DNA of 64,000 bases from Halobacillus dabanensis (GCF_900114165.1 NZ_FOSB01000002.1:186001-250000); one strand, 5' to 3'. Positions 49,248-57,975 are shown, counted from the first letter of the stretch. Notes: generated from the sequence alone by a model not told the origin. Program-made: numbers and translations.

Positions 49248-49278
49248 CCTCCTTGAATAAGTGACCCCACATCCTTGT
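49248..49278 (-). promoter_or_regulatory. hag leader CsrA binding sites
   Basis: ACAAGGATGT (49269-49278) equals the CsrA high-affinity consensus ACARGGAUGU. A second GGA lies in the ribosome site AAGGAGG (49248-49254). Two sites in this arrangement match the B. subtilis hag leader where CsrA blocks translation and FliW relieves it. Confidence 0.8.
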
Positions 49279-49300
49279 GTGATCCTCTTAGTACAAAACA

Positions 49301-49327
49301 AAGTCGGCCGACATTTGTAATGTTTTA
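49301..49327 (-). promoter_or_regulatory. sigma-D promoter of hag
   Basis: TAAA (49324-49327), 15 bases, GCCGACTT (49301-49308) on the minus strand; consensus TAAA-N15-GCCGATAT. About 65 bases before the start codon. Confidence 0.85.
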
Positions 49328-49348
49328 CATTACTTATATCGACCGACT
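49301..49348 (-). terminator. csrA terminator overlapping the hag promoter
   Basis: AGTCGGTCGA (49339-49348) pairs with TCGGCCGACT (one mismatch) and an inner GTAATGT/ACATTAC stem; TTTGTTTTGT follows. The right arm of the hairpin contains the sigma-D -10 box. Confidence 0.6.
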
Positions 49349-49359
49349 CCCCGATGTTT

Positions 49360-49587
49360 TTAATCTTTTTTTGTGTTTTTTATTAGTTCCAATAGATTTT
49401 CTGTCACATTTGCCGCTTCGGCGTTCTCTTTTTCTATCGCTACATAAACTTCCTGTCGATGAATCCCCATACTTTTGGGGGCTTCAATCCCCAATTTCAC
49501 TTGTCCACCTTCGACACCGACAACGGTAATAGTGATGTCGTCTCCTACTCTGACAGACTCTCCTTCTTTGCGGTTAAGAACGAGCAT
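49360..49587 (-). CDS. csrA: carbon storage regulator CsrA
   Basis: RNA-binding translational repressor of hag. 75 residues. [23 protein letters not shown] and the RNA-contacting [12 protein letters not shown] are standard. Start at 49587 (GGTGGTG upstream) overlaps the fliW stop by 14 bases. CsrA, FliW and Hag form the three-node homeostatic loop known in B. subtilis; the target site in the hag leader is visible here. Confidence 0.97.
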   Translation of the reverse strand: MLVLNRKEGESVRVGDDITITVVGVEGGQVKLGIEAPKSMGIHRQEVYVAIEKENAEAANVTENLLELIKNTKKD

Positions 49588-50020
49588 GGGATTCACCACC
49601 TTTCCCGTAAGGAATCAACGGATGCTTCGTTCTGTAGTCTGGATGATTTAAAATTATCTGCTTCGCTGTACCTTTAGCCGTGTTCATAACAATAGGAGCC
49701 TGTAGATTTAACGTAGACGTTTCAAAAGGATCCCGCAATGTCACTACATTATAAACGGCCACATCTTCAGGAGACTCTATTCCCATGTCTTCCTCGTCAA
49801 TGTCAAACTCATAGTCTTTATAAAAAAGATATGGGTTTGTAACTATAAGCGATAAGCCTGCTTCTTCGACGGACTGTAATGCAAAATATGTATCTAACTC
49901 ATCCACTGGCAACAAAACAAAATTATGATAGCTTTCAAATCCGGGCAGCCCGGACGAAAATTCAATAAAATTTTTCTTTTCTACTTCCATTGCACCAAAA
50001 TATTTTGTTTCTATTTTCAT
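49574..50020 (-). CDS. fliW: flagellar assembly factor FliW
   Basis: Antagonist of CsrA that also binds flagellin, so free Hag sequesters FliW. 148 residues; [18 protein letters not shown] and [18 protein letters not shown] are the family blocks. FliW binds the flagellin C-terminal region, which is encoded by exon 2 in this strain; splicing failure could therefore change the FliW-CsrA balance (inference). Overlaps csrA. Confidence 0.95.
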   Translation of the reverse strand: MKIETKYFGAMEVEKKNFIEFSSGLPGFESYHNFVLLPVDELDTYFALQSVEEAGLSLIVTNPYLFYKDYEFDIDEEDMGIESPEDVAVYNVVTLRDPFETSTLNLQAPIVMNTAKGTAKQIILNHPDYRTKHPLIPYGKGGESHARS

Positions 50021-50022
50021 AA

Positions 50023-50574
50023 TTACACCTTCCAGTCAATCTTTAAGTCTGGCATTTGTTCCATGCTTACATGAACATTACCAGGACGATAATGATGTTC
50101 AGGATCGCGTTTCTTATTGTCTATAATCGGCTCACGACGCTGGATATAAATTTGCGCCTCCCCAGGCTGATAGTTCGTCTGAACAAGCTCATATGTCGGT
50201 CTGCTTCCTGGCTGAAGGGTAAACTCAAACCCTGCATTACGCTTCGCCTGGGCGGCTATCGGATTTCCGCCATTTTCTATGCGCATGAGCTCATCCCCTT
50301 CACGAGAGACACGAGAAAGTCCTTCCATCCAAAGATTATTCGCAATCCCGACAAGCTCTTCCGTTCTTACTAATACATTTTTCAAGTCAAGGTTATGCCA
50401 GGCATTTGTCTGATCAATCGTCAACTTCCCGGGCTTTTGTTCAATCTTCATATCCGCTTTCGGCTGTTGAATCGACTGCCCTGCCTTATGCTGCTTTATC
50501 GTTTGTTCCGGCTTATTAATCGCCAGCCCAATCCTTCCTGGAGTCGACTGCACCCGAAGCTGTGGAATATTCAC
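50023..50574 (-). CDS. yviE: YviE family protein (DUF6470)
   Basis: 183 residues from the GTG at 50574, chosen because GAGGAGGGG lies 8 bases upstream and the family begins with NIPQLRVQST. Repeats of IxQPKA type in the N-terminal third (QSIQQPKADMKIEQKPGK), then PTYELVQTNYQPGEAQIYIQRREP. Unknown role in the flgL-fliW interval, conserved in Bacillus flagellar clusters. Two bases upstream of fliW. Confidence 0.85.
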   Translation of the reverse strand: MNIPQLRVQSTPGRIGLAINKPEQTIKQHKAGQSIQQPKADMKIEQKPGKLTIDQTNAWHNLDLKNVLVRTEELVGIANNLWMEGLSRVSREGDELMRIENGGNPIAAQAKRNAGFEFTLQPGSRPTYELVQTNYQPGEAQIYIQRREPIIDNKKRDPEHHYRPGNVHVSMEQMPDLKIDWKV

Positions 50575-50729
50575 CCTGATCCCCTCCTCTAAAATCCAAG
50601 TGTAATATAATAGTTTTGTAATTTTCATATGACTAGGATTTCTGCAATTCCTTCAGGTAAGTAGGTTAAGCTACGGTCTCAATGGGGGCAGACGGTACCT
50701 CCTACCCTAGTACTGATCCACTTATTTAA

Positions 50730-50850
50730 TAAGGGGAGGTGGGGAACGGGGAGACTCCAGTGGGATGAACATGATAGGTGAGATCCCGGAAGACGAAGTC
50801 TGAGGAAGCTCACCACATGCCCACGGAAAGCGAGTCGTTCCCCACCGAGC
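50730..50850 (+). repeat. MITE-like repeat core, copy 3
   Basis: GGGGAACGGGGAGACTCCAG, TAGGTGAGATCCCGGAAGAC, GAAGTCTGAGGAAGCTCACC, CCACGGAAAGCGAGTCGTTC and CCCCACC in the same order as copies 2 and 4. It interrupts the flagellar operon between flgL and yviE. Confidence 0.7.
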
Positions 50851-50880
50851 CTTTCTCCAAACATGGTATCAAAAGGATGT

Positions 50881-50915
50881 AAAAAAACAAGACTGCCTCA
50901 AAGCGAGACAGCCTT
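50881..50915 (-). terminator. terminator after flgL
   Basis: Perfect AAGGCTGTCTC/GAGGCAGTCTT stem (one G-T) followed by GTTTTTTT on the minus strand; the stem overlaps the flgL stop. Confidence 0.85.
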
Positions 50916-51795
50916 ATCTTAGAAAATCCATCAACGTCGGCTGGATAATCCGGGCTCCGACGCCCATCGCCGCTCTATGGACACTTTCCTGTGTTTTCAA
51001 ATCTGTGATCACTTTCTCAATATCCGCATCTTCGTTATCGGACATCATCTTCGTCGCGCTCACTTTTTGAGATTCCAAACGATCCTCAATCAACTCTACA
51101 CGGTTCATACGTGCCCCTAAGTCGGCACGTTCATTGACGATATTTCCGATATGTCCGTCGAATGTTTCAATGAAATCTCCAAGTTCCCCCTCGGTTGTAT
51201 CACCCTCCAGGGCAGATGCGAAACTTTCAAGATCTTCAAAAAGCTCCTGGTTGAACACATTCCCAGGTGTAATATTCGTCTGCAACTTTACTCCAGAGGA
51301 AACTTCGATACTTACCGGATCGTTCCCTGGAGGGCCTGAACCTTCCAAATCATTCATATCAAAAGGGGCTTCAGTGGTATTCGATCCATTGAAAATGTAT
51401 TTATCATTCACTTTCGTATTAGCGATCGTGCCGATATGTTCCTTCAGCTGGCGAATTTCTTTAGCGATATTCTCGCGCTGACCTTCATCGTATGTATCAT
51501 TACTCGCCTGCACCGTCAGTTCACGAACCCGCTGCATCGCTTGTGTCGCTTTATCAAGAGCGGAATCGCTATTGTCCATCCAGTTATGGACTTCGCCGAT
51601 ATTGCGTTGGAATTGTTCTACTTCGGTTACTTGCTGGCGGTAATTGATACCTTTCATCGCAACGACAGGATCTTGCGAAGGGCGGCTGATTTTTTTACCT
51701 GTCGATAATTGCTCCTGATACTTGCCCATGTTTGCGTAACTATCACTCAAGTTACGCAGCATATTATTTGAAAGCATGTTTTGTGTTACGCGCAT
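50914..51795 (-). CDS. flgL: flagellar hook-filament junction protein FlgL (HAP3)
   Basis: Junction subunit between FlgK and flagellin, 293 residues. N-terminal MRVTQNMLSNNMLRNLSDSY and the flagellin-like helix LSTGKKISRPSQDP; C-terminal LKTQESVHRAAMGVGARIIQPTLMDFL. Follows flgK by 11 bases and is the last gene before the terminator and repeat copy 3. Confidence 0.95.
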   Translation of the reverse strand: MRVTQNMLSNNMLRNLSDSYANMGKYQEQLSTGKKISRPSQDPVVAMKGINYRQQVTEVEQFQRNIGEVHNWMDNSDSALDKATQAMQRVRELTVQASNDTYDEGQRENIAKEIRQLKEHIGTIANTKVNDKYIFNGSNTTEAPFDMNDLEGSGPPGNDPVSIEVSSGVKLQTNITPGNVFNQELFEDLESFASALEGDTTEGELGDFIETFDGHIGNIVNERADLGARMNRVELIEDRLESQKVSATKMMSDNEDADIEKVITDLKTQESVHRAAMGVGARIIQPTLMDFLR

Positions 51796-51806
51796 CCGTC
51801 ATTCAC

Positions 51807-53348
51807 CTACCTTCCTACTCGTCCCATTTGATTGATGATCCGATCAAGCATTTCATCGACGACCGTAATATTCCTTGCCGCTGCGTTATACGCGTGTTGG
51901 AATTTGATCATGTTCGACATTTCTTCATCCAATGAGACAGAACTGACCGATTGCCTTTGTTCATCGACAGATCCTTTGAGCGCTCCTGCGTTTCGTGACA
52001 TCCGTTCCGCTTCCTGCGTCTCGACAGCCATTGTGCCAATCATCGATTCATAATAGCTGTTCATCGATGTTTCTTCACCAAAGACCTCATTCGGTTCATT
52101 TTGCACATCCGCTAAATTCGCAGCATTTTCACCGTCACCGGCTTGGTCCGAGACTGCTGCGGCAATATGATCCCCGTCTGCTTTGATTTCATCAGTCAAA
52201 TCAAGAGTGCCTGCTACACCTTCGATAACTCCTTCTGCTTCCATATCAATGTTGAAAAAGTTGGGAACCTCATCCCCGTTTTCGATACTATTCAAGGATT
52301 CCCCTTGGGTATGGACATTGTTGAATTCCCGGGCAAAGCCTGTCGCCATCCTATCCAAATCGGAGAGCATTTGCGAATAGCTACCTTTTTTCTCATCGCC
52401 TTCCATATAGCCACCAGAATCAACCAAACCTTTCAATTTACCTTGGGAAGAAAAGTCGTTAATAGCATAAGAAGCACTATCTCCAACCTGGATGCTGCTA
52501 GCGTGAACTTCCCCATCGTCATAATTGACCTTCAGTGTGTTCACTTCATTTGCTGCTCCATCGACAAGCTTTGCTTCTGGGTCCAGGGCTTGTCCATCGT
52601 TACCGACGATCGAAATGCTCGCTTTCCCCATAGCCAGTGGATCAGCAGAGGAAGGGGTATCTTCGTATTTCACTTCGATATTTACATGCTGCGATAATTG
52701 ATCCACCAACCGATCACGTTCATCATACAAATCGTTCGGTACCATTCCGTGCGGTTCCACTTCAGCGATTTGCTGGTTGACGTTATTGATCTGATTGGCC
52801 AATGAATTGATTTCTTTTTCCGTGACACCGACCTCTGTTTTGACGTCCTTCTGCATCGATTGGATTGTGTTCGATAGGTAGTTGAACGTTTCTGCTACGG
52901 CTTGGCCGCGTTGACGCACAACAGAGCGCGCACCAGAGTCTTCCGGATTGACAGACAAGTCCTGTAATGATTGCCAAAAGCGGTCCATCGTCTTCGCAAG
53001 ACCATCATCAGAAGGTTCGTTCATGACACTTTCCAACCTTCCTAAAGCCTCAGAGCGAGCATCATAGTATCCGGATTTACTGCTTTCGCCACGATACTGC
53101 TGGTCCAGGAATCCGACTCTTACCCGTTCAATCGAGCCTGCTTCCACACCGCTCCCGACTTGACCTGGAATCTCCGGACGGTTTCTTGAGGCCGGTGGAT
53201 AAGGACCTGTCTGTTCAAAATTGACACGCTGCCTCGTATAGCCCTCGGTATTGGCATTTGATATATTATGTCCTGTTGTATATAAAGCGGATTGTTGAGT
53301 GAAAAGACCACGCTTGGCCACTTCCAATCCGTGAAAAGTTGATGACAT
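51807..53348 (-). CDS. flgK: flagellar hook-associated protein FlgK (HAP1)
   Basis: Hook-proximal junction protein, 513 residues. N-terminus STFHGLEVAKRGLFTQQSALYTTGHNISNANTEGYTRQR type (rod/hook family motif) and the C-terminal LDEEMSNMIKFQHAYNAAARNITVVDEMLDRIIN are complete; an acidic variable middle. Cotranscribed with flgN, its chaperone, 18 bases upstream. Confidence 0.96.
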   Translation of the reverse strand: MSSTFHGLEVAKRGLFTQQSALYTTGHNISNANTEGYTRQRVNFEQTGPYPPASRNRPEIPGQVGSGVEAGSIERVRVGFLDQQYRGESSKSGYYDARSEALGRLESVMNEPSDDGLAKTMDRFWQSLQDLSVNPEDSGARSVVRQRGQAVAETFNYLSNTIQSMQKDVKTEVGVTEKEINSLANQINNVNQQIAEVEPHGMVPNDLYDERDRLVDQLSQHVNIEVKYEDTPSSADPLAMGKASISIVGNDGQALDPEAKLVDGAANEVNTLKVNYDDGEVHASSIQVGDSASYAINDFSSQGKLKGLVDSGGYMEGDEKKGSYSQMLSDLDRMATGFAREFNNVHTQGESLNSIENGDEVPNFFNIDMEAEGVIEGVAGTLDLTDEIKADGDHIAAAVSDQAGDGENAANLADVQNEPNEVFGEETSMNSYYESMIGTMAVETQEAERMSRNAGALKGSVDEQRQSVSSVSLDEEMSNMIKFQHAYNAAARNITVVDEMLDRIINQMGRVGR

Positions 53349-53366
53349 AGCTGTTGCTCCTCTGCA

Positions 53367-53858
53367 TTATGCTTTTGAATCGAAAACGGACCGTTTGGAC
53401 TGATTACCAGAAGGACCTTGCTGACCACCGTAATTCAACGACTGAAGCGATGGTTGAAGCAGATCAAGAGACATGTTTACGAACTGCAGCGACTGTTGAG
53501 TCAAATCAGCATTCAATTTCTCCTGCTGTTTCAAGTCGGCTAATACAAGAATGAGCCCTTCATAGGAATCCTGTAGCCTGGCCTTTCCTTCCCCTTGTAG
53601 CACTTCGAGGATCTCAGACACCGTCGGTTCCGCTGTAGGGTGTCCTTGGCCTTGAGACCATTGCGCTACTGTTTGTGCTCTTTGCTTTTCGATTTTTCCG
53701 ATCGCCTGGACGTGCTTCCGTTCTTGCGTCAACAGCTGCTGGATGCCTTCTATATCATTGGTTTTCAAGGCTTCCGTTTTCTTTTTTGATAAGGAAAAAA
53801 GGCTGTCATGCAACTGTTTCAGCTGATTCATATGAGTGATGATCGTATCGATCGTCAT
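53367..53858 (-). CDS. flgN: FlgN-type chaperone (YvyG)
   Basis: Export chaperone for FlgK and FlgL, 163 residues. Helical; HDSLFSLSKKKTEALKTNDIEGIQQLLTQERK is the FlgN pattern, as is the later LNADLTQQSLQFVNMSLDLL. It sits between flgM and flgK, as in B. subtilis, with a 12-base gap from flgM. Confidence 0.92.
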   Translation of the reverse strand: MTIDTIITHMNQLKQLHDSLFSLSKKKTEALKTNDIEGIQQLLTQERKHVQAIGKIEKQRAQTVAQWSQGQGHPTAEPTVSEILEVLQGEGKARLQDSYEGLILVLADLKQQEKLNADLTQQSLQFVNMSLDLLQPSLQSLNYGGQQGPSGNQSKRSVFDSKA

Positions 53859-53870
53859 GCTGATTCTCCT

Positions 53871-54137
53871 CTAGCTTTTATTCGACCAGAAGTCCAGCAT
53901 CTTCTTTGCTGTCGCCTTCGAGTCCACTTGATAGTTTCCCGATTCAATATCTGTTTTCACTTGTTCGACAAGCTTTTGACGTACCGAATTGCTTTTACCT
54001 GATTCTTGCATCTGTTTCGCTGTTTCTGATATCTCAATTTTATCCTTCTGTTGTTTCTTCGTTCCCATTTCTGTTTGCTTGTTGATTTGTTTTTGATAGG
54101 GATTGAGATTCGTTTGATTCGGTCCATTGATTTTCAT
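53871..54137 (-). CDS. flgM: anti-sigma-D factor FlgM
   Basis: Binds sigma-D until the hook is finished, so that hag and other late genes stay off. 88 residues, the same as B. subtilis. MKINGPNQ, NPYQKQ and the C-terminal helix KLVEQVKTDIESGNYQVDSKATAKKMLDF are typical. Start 54137 has GAGGTG 6 bases upstream; an ATG three codons before overlaps it. Preceded by its own sigma-D-like promoter, giving feedback. Confidence 0.95.
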   Translation of the reverse strand: MKINGPNQTNLNPYQKQINKQTEMGTKKQQKDKIEISETAKQMQESGKSNSVRQKLVEQVKTDIESGNYQVDSKATAKKMLDFWSNKS

Positions 54138-54178
54138 ATGAATCACCTCATTTTCATACCGTACTATTATTAAATATT

Positions 54179-54205
54179 ATATCGGCACAGGTGAGGAAGA
54201 TATAA
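54179..54205 (-). promoter_or_regulatory. sigma-D promoter of flgM
   Basis: A perfect GCCGATAT -10 (54179-54186) lies 42 bases before flgM; the -35 equivalent 15 bases upstream is TTAT rather than TAAA, so the promoter may be weak. Confidence 0.7.
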
Positions 54206-54224
54206 ATGCTGCTTAAGATTCATT

Positions 54225-54638
54225 TCACCATGAATAATAAGTCCTGTTGCTCTTTTCTCTTTCCCGTTCCTCTTTCCTAGCCTCCAAAGCCTCATTACGT
54301 TCTTGCGCTTGCAATCCTTTATGAAGCGTTTCTCGACAATCAGCACACAAACGGTCCTCTCGAATCGGGCTGCCACACTTTTCACAACCATAGTCCAAAT
54401 TGGGAAATTGCGCCGGGTGCAGTCTCTTCTGTTTTACAAATTGACGGATTTGCCTCTCTGAAACGCCTGTATCTTCCTCTATCTGGGTTACTGTCGCTGT
54501 CCGGTTCACCTTCTTGCGCAAATAGGCATAAACTGTTTGAAAATCTTTCTCCTCCGCCTTTTTACACGCCGGACACACAGAAGTCGTCCCTTTCACAAAT
54601 AATCCTTTACAACGTGAGCAATTGGCTAAACTCCCCAT
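54225..54638 (-). CDS. yvyF: flagellar operon protein YvyF (TIGR03826)
   Basis: 137 residues with zinc-ribbon ends and a central helix-turn-helix: CSRCKGLFVKGTTSVCPAC at 6-26, TVTQIEEDTGVSERQIRQFV at about 48-68, and CEKCGSPIREDRLCADC near 85-101. Probably a DNA-binding protein; role unknown. Start 54638 is preceded by GGGGGAAGAAGAG; the open frame extends 25 codons upstream without a site. Between comFC and flgM as in B. subtilis. Confidence 0.9.
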   Translation of the reverse strand: MGSLANCSRCKGLFVKGTTSVCPACKKAEEKDFQTVYAYLRKKVNRTATVTQIEEDTGVSERQIRQFVKQKRLHPAQFPNLDYGCEKCGSPIREDRLCADCRETLHKGLQAQERNEALEARKEEREREKSNRTYYSW

Positions 54639-54713
54639 CTCTTCTTCCCCCAATGTATCTCTTTTTCTATTATATCGGCAGGAATATACAGATTCAAAAG
54701 TCCTAGCGCACAT

Positions 54714-55379
54714 TCAGCGAAAAATCGTGAAAGAGGACACGGAAGGACAGCCGTACTCCCGTAATCTAGACGCCATATGGCGCACCGTCCTTCCTGTTGT
54801 GTAAATGTCATCGACTATAACTACAGATTCATGAACAGGGCGTCTTAATATAAATGGATTTTCGGACTGCATCCGCTCTTTTTTTCCTCGTTTTGATTGT
54901 TTTTCGCTATGCAGCCGATCAAAAAGGCTTATTGGTTCTTTCGCTAAAGCTAAAATGATCGCTTCCGACTGGTTGAACCCTCTTTCCGCTTCTCTCTGTT
55001 TACTTAGGGGAACGGGAACAATGATATGTTTTTCAACCCCTGTCATTTCCCACTTCCTTTGTATTTCCTTTTTAATGGCTTGAAACAAAACATAGTCTCC
55101 CCGGTACTTCCAGCGCGCCACGAATTTTTTGCCGAATTCATTGTAACGAAAGACCGCCACATTTTTATCAAACGTTCCAAATTGAGTATCGCTCCATTGT
55201 TCACAATCCCTGCATACACCTTTGTGATCTGGCCGATGACAAACCGGACAACAGGGACCATCGATTTTTTCTAAGGCAGCCCGACAATCACCACACATTT
55301 TAATTTCAACAGGTGGCTTCCAAAACGTCACCCATGAGACCTCAGGAATGATTTCTTCATGACAGATAAGACATCTCAT
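54714..55379 (-). CDS. comFC: competence protein ComFC
   Basis: Phosphoribosyltransferase-like protein needed for DNA uptake, partner of ComFA. 221 residues. N-terminal zinc fingers (CLICHEE, CGDCRAALEKIDGPCCPVCHRPDHKGVCRDC split over residues 1-65) and the PRPP motif VVIVDDIYTTGRT near 190. Start overlaps the comFA stop by four bases. No comFB-like gene lies between them. Confidence 0.93.
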   Translation of the reverse strand: MRCLICHEEIIPEVSWVTFWKPPVEIKMCGDCRAALEKIDGPCCPVCHRPDHKGVCRDCEQWSDTQFGTFDKNVAVFRYNEFGKKFVARWKYRGDYVLFQAIKKEIQRKWEMTGVEKHIIVPVPLSKQREAERGFNQSEAIILALAKEPISLFDRLHSEKQSKRGKKERMQSENPFILRRPVHESVVIVDDIYTTGRTVRHMASRLREYGCPSVSSFTIFR

Positions 55380-56788
55380 GTGTTTCGACCCAAACGGTTC
55401 ATGTACTCTATGGATTCGATAGCATTGAGCAGTGCATCCGTTTTACCGATATGATAAAAATGAACATTTCCTGTTGGATCGTCATGACTCCTTCCTGCTC
55501 TGCCAGCGATTTGGACAAGTGCTGCTTCATCAAACACCCCGTGTCCGGCATCGATTACAAATACGTCAACAGATGGAAAGGTTACTCCGCGTTCTAGAAT
55601 CGTTGTCGTTACAAGCACACGATACTTTTTCTTTCGGAACGCTGCTATTTTTTCGGCACGGTCTATATCTTCCGCATGGACCGCTTCTACTGTATACCCT
55701 TTTCCTTTAAGAAGGAGCGCCATTTCCTCCGCTTTTTTTATCGAAGGAAGAAAGAGCAGCAATTGGCGGGGAGAGGTTTGCTGTTCGGCAATCTGTTTCA
55801 AAAGTTTCGGTGGGAGTTCACCCTTTTTCAAGAAACGATGAAGGGTGGGAGTGAGTTTTAGTTGGGGGACAGGGAGAGGATGACCGTGAAACCGTTTCGG
55901 TACAAAAACGACCGGCAGCTCTTTTTTGCGCATCCTTTTCTTCTGAACTTTCCTCGGTGTTGCGGTGAGATAAATGATGGAGGCGTCCATTTTCGCCGCG
56001 CGCTTGCAGGCATAGTGAAGCGATTCGTCATTATGAAATGGAAAAGCATCCACTTCATCGACAATCATCACGTCGAATGCCCGGCCATAACGGAGAAGTT
56101 GGTGCGTCGTCGCTAATATCAATGGCGCATCACCAGTTTTGTCTGGACTATCCCCATATAGAGCCTGCATACGCACTTCTGGAAATGCTTTTTGAAAGCG
56201 CGGAAGCAACTCGCGCACGACATCGGTACGCGGTGTCGCAAGGCAGACCCGCTTCCCTGTCTCCAGTGCTTTTGTAATCGCAGGAAAAAGCATCTCCGTT
56301 TTTCCTGCACCACATACCGCCCACACCAGTTTCTCTCCCGCTCCTTTTTCTACAAGGTTTACGAGTTGATCGGCAGCATTTTGTTGGTACACAGTCAGTT
56401 TCCCTTGCCATGCGCACGGATTTTCATGGGCTGTCCAACTCACATAGGAACTCCCGACATAGAGAGGCTCACATTCGAGTACGCGGCCCATTTGAATACA
56501 GGACCGGCAATACCGGCATTCCTTTTTACAGGAGGTATGAGGCATGAGGCCGAAAAGATGGGAGGCCTTGTTCCCGCAACGACGGCAGCGGTGGCCCCAC
56601 AAGTGAGGCTCGATACTATCTACTTTTGTAAAAACAGAAGAGGTGACAAGGTGATCGATCTGTTCATCACTTAACGGAATTTCTTGACGGAGAAGGAGTT
56701 TTCCGGCGAATTGAGGGTAACGATGGGGTGTATGATGTTGAGGAATCCAGGAGTAATCGGTCGTAGTGTTACTTCGTAATAGATTCAT
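55376..56788 (-). CDS. comFA: competence helicase ComFA
   Basis: DEAD-box-type ATPase that drives single-stranded DNA uptake through ComEC. About 470 residues. Four-cysteine zinc finger CRRCGN...CKKECRYCRSC at 70-110, Walker A GAGKTEM near 150, Walker B IVDEVDAFPF, motif III LTATP, motif VI QIAGRAGRS. Start: ATG 56788 has GGTGAATAAATTA in front; earlier in-frame ATGs at 56803 and 56836 are possible. No clear ComK box was found in the short gap after the degV terminator. Confidence 0.93.
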   Translation of the reverse strand: MNLLRSNTTTDYSWIPQHHTPHRYPQFAGKLLLRQEIPLSDEQIDHLVTSSVFTKVDSIEPHLWGHRCRRCGNKASHLFGLMPHTSCKKECRYCRSCIQMGRVLECEPLYVGSSYVSWTAHENPCAWQGKLTVYQQNAADQLVNLVEKGAGEKLVWAVCGAGKTEMLFPAITKALETGKRVCLATPRTDVVRELLPRFQKAFPEVRMQALYGDSPDKTGDAPLILATTHQLLRYGRAFDVMIVDEVDAFPFHNDESLHYACKRAAKMDASIIYLTATPRKVQKKRMRKKELPVVFVPKRFHGHPLPVPQLKLTPTLHRFLKKGELPPKLLKQIAEQQTSPRQLLLFLPSIKKAEEMALLLKGKGYTVEAVHAEDIDRAEKIAAFRKKKYRVLVTTTILERGVTFPSVDVFVIDAGHGVFDEAALVQIAGRAGRSHDDPTGNVHFYHIGKTDALLNAIESIEYMNRLGRNT

Positions 56789-56813
56789 TAATTTATTCAC
56801 CATCCTATCTAAG

Positions 56814-56850
56814 AATAGAGCCTGCTTGAGTCTCACAAACAGGCTCTATT
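56814..56850 (-). terminator. degV terminator
   Basis: Perfect AATAGAGCCTG/CAGGCTCTATT stem with a 15-base loop just past the degV stop; the T-run is better on the plus strand (TTTTTT) than the minus strand (TATTCTTA). Confidence 0.75.
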
Positions 56851-56853
56851 TTT

Positions 56854-57699
56854 TCAGGAATGACGATACCAGCCAAGACCTATGGCGCCTTCCCCGAGGT
56901 GGGTTGCAATCACAGGGCCGAAGTAGCTGAGCACAACTTCAACATTATCATGTCTATCTTCCAGTTCTTTCTTAAGTTCTGCCGCTTCCTGCGGACGGTT
57001 CGCATGAATGAGGCATGCCTTGTAGGTTCCGCCCTCTTCTATCGTTTCTTCAAAAAGGGAAAGAATGCGCTTGATCGCTTTTTTCCTTGTGCGGATTTTT
57101 TCAAATGGGACGATTTTCGTATCAACAAAGTGAAGCACAGGTTTCACTTGAAGCAAGCTCCCGACAAACGCCTGTGCACCGTTCAGACGGCCACCGCGCT
57201 GCAGATGACTGAGATCATCGACCATAAAGTAAGCGTTCATCGATTTCTTCATTTCGTTCAGGCGGGAAATAATCTGATCTGGTGTCGAGCCATTGTTGGC
57301 AAGTTCCGCTGCTTCCAAAGCGTAAAATCCTTGCATGTAACAGCTGATTTCCGAATCAAAGACAAGCACATCGATTTCTTCCACCATTTCCCCTGCCGTC
57401 ACCATCGCCTGATAGGTACCACTGATTCCGCTGGAAAGATGGATCGATATGACTGCATCATAGTCCTCGGCGAGCTCTTCCAATTTCTTGGTCATAATCC
57501 CGATTGACGGTTGAGATGTCTTTGGAAGAGTTCCTCCCTCTTTGACCATGTCGAAGAAATCGTCGGCATTGATATCAATTTCTTCTTGATAAGATTCCTC
57601 TCCGAAGATAACGTTCAACGGAACCATATGTATATGTTTTGCTTTTCTTATGTCTCTCGGAAGGTAAGCCGTGCTGTCGGTAATGACCGCTGTTTTCAC
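56854..57699 (-). CDS. degV: DegV family fatty-acid binding protein
   Basis: FakB-like protein that presents fatty acids to FakA kinase; 281 residues. N-terminal AVITDSTAYLP, TSQPSIG, the LSSGISGTYQA lipid-binding motif near residue 92, and the later GGRLNGAQAFVGSLLQVKPVL block. Located between degU and comFA as in B. subtilis. The old name reflects position by degSU, not a role in their signalling. Confidence 0.94.
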   Translation of the reverse strand: MKTAVITDSTAYLPRDIRKAKHIHMVPLNVIFGEESYQEEIDINADDFFDMVKEGGTLPKTSQPSIGIMTKKLEELAEDYDAVISIHLSSGISGTYQAMVTAGEMVEEIDVLVFDSEISCYMQGFYALEAAELANNGSTPDQIISRLNEMKKSMNAYFMVDDLSHLQRGGRLNGAQAFVGSLLQVKPVLHFVDTKIVPFEKIRTRKKAIKRILSLFEETIEEGGTYKACLIHANRPQEAAELKKELEDRHDNVEVVLSYFGPVIATHLGEGAIGLGWYRHS

Positions 57700-57840
57700 C
57701 CGATCAACTCCTTAAGTTTGTAATCTTTTCTATGAATATTATGTAAGAGTATTTCTGGTATTCTCTGCCTTCTATTTTACATCAAGCCATCACACAATGC
57801 ACCAACAAACTAGAAGAATAGTCGTCAGATGTCTTAAAGT

Positions 57841-57881
57841 GGTGTACCAAGTCATCCAAATATTGGATGACCTGGTACACC
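57841..57881. repeat. GACCTGGTAC palindrome, copy 3
   Basis: GGTGTACCAAGTCATCCA and TGGATGACCTGGTACACC are 18-bp arms with one mismatch around AATAT. TTTTATTCCATTTCC follows, the same right flank as copies 1 and 2. Lies between degV and the degU terminator. Confidence 0.85.
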
Positions 57882-57910
57882 ATTTTATTCCATTTCCGCT
57901 TCTGCACATA

Positions 57911-57961
57911 AAAAAGAGGCTGTTCTTTAAGGTATATCTTTCTATACCTTAAAGAACAGCC
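57911..57961 (-). terminator. terminator after degU
   Basis: Perfect 19-bp stem (GGCTGTTCTTTAAGGTATA and complement) with a 6-base loop, then CTCTTTTTT on the minus strand. Confidence 0.92.
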
Positions 57962-57975
57962 CTGGTTGAATTTAT

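Noticed and set aside
50679-50864. 61-codon minus ORF between yviE and flgL
   Set aside because: Lies almost entirely in repeat copy 3; the same repeat elsewhere has different frames.
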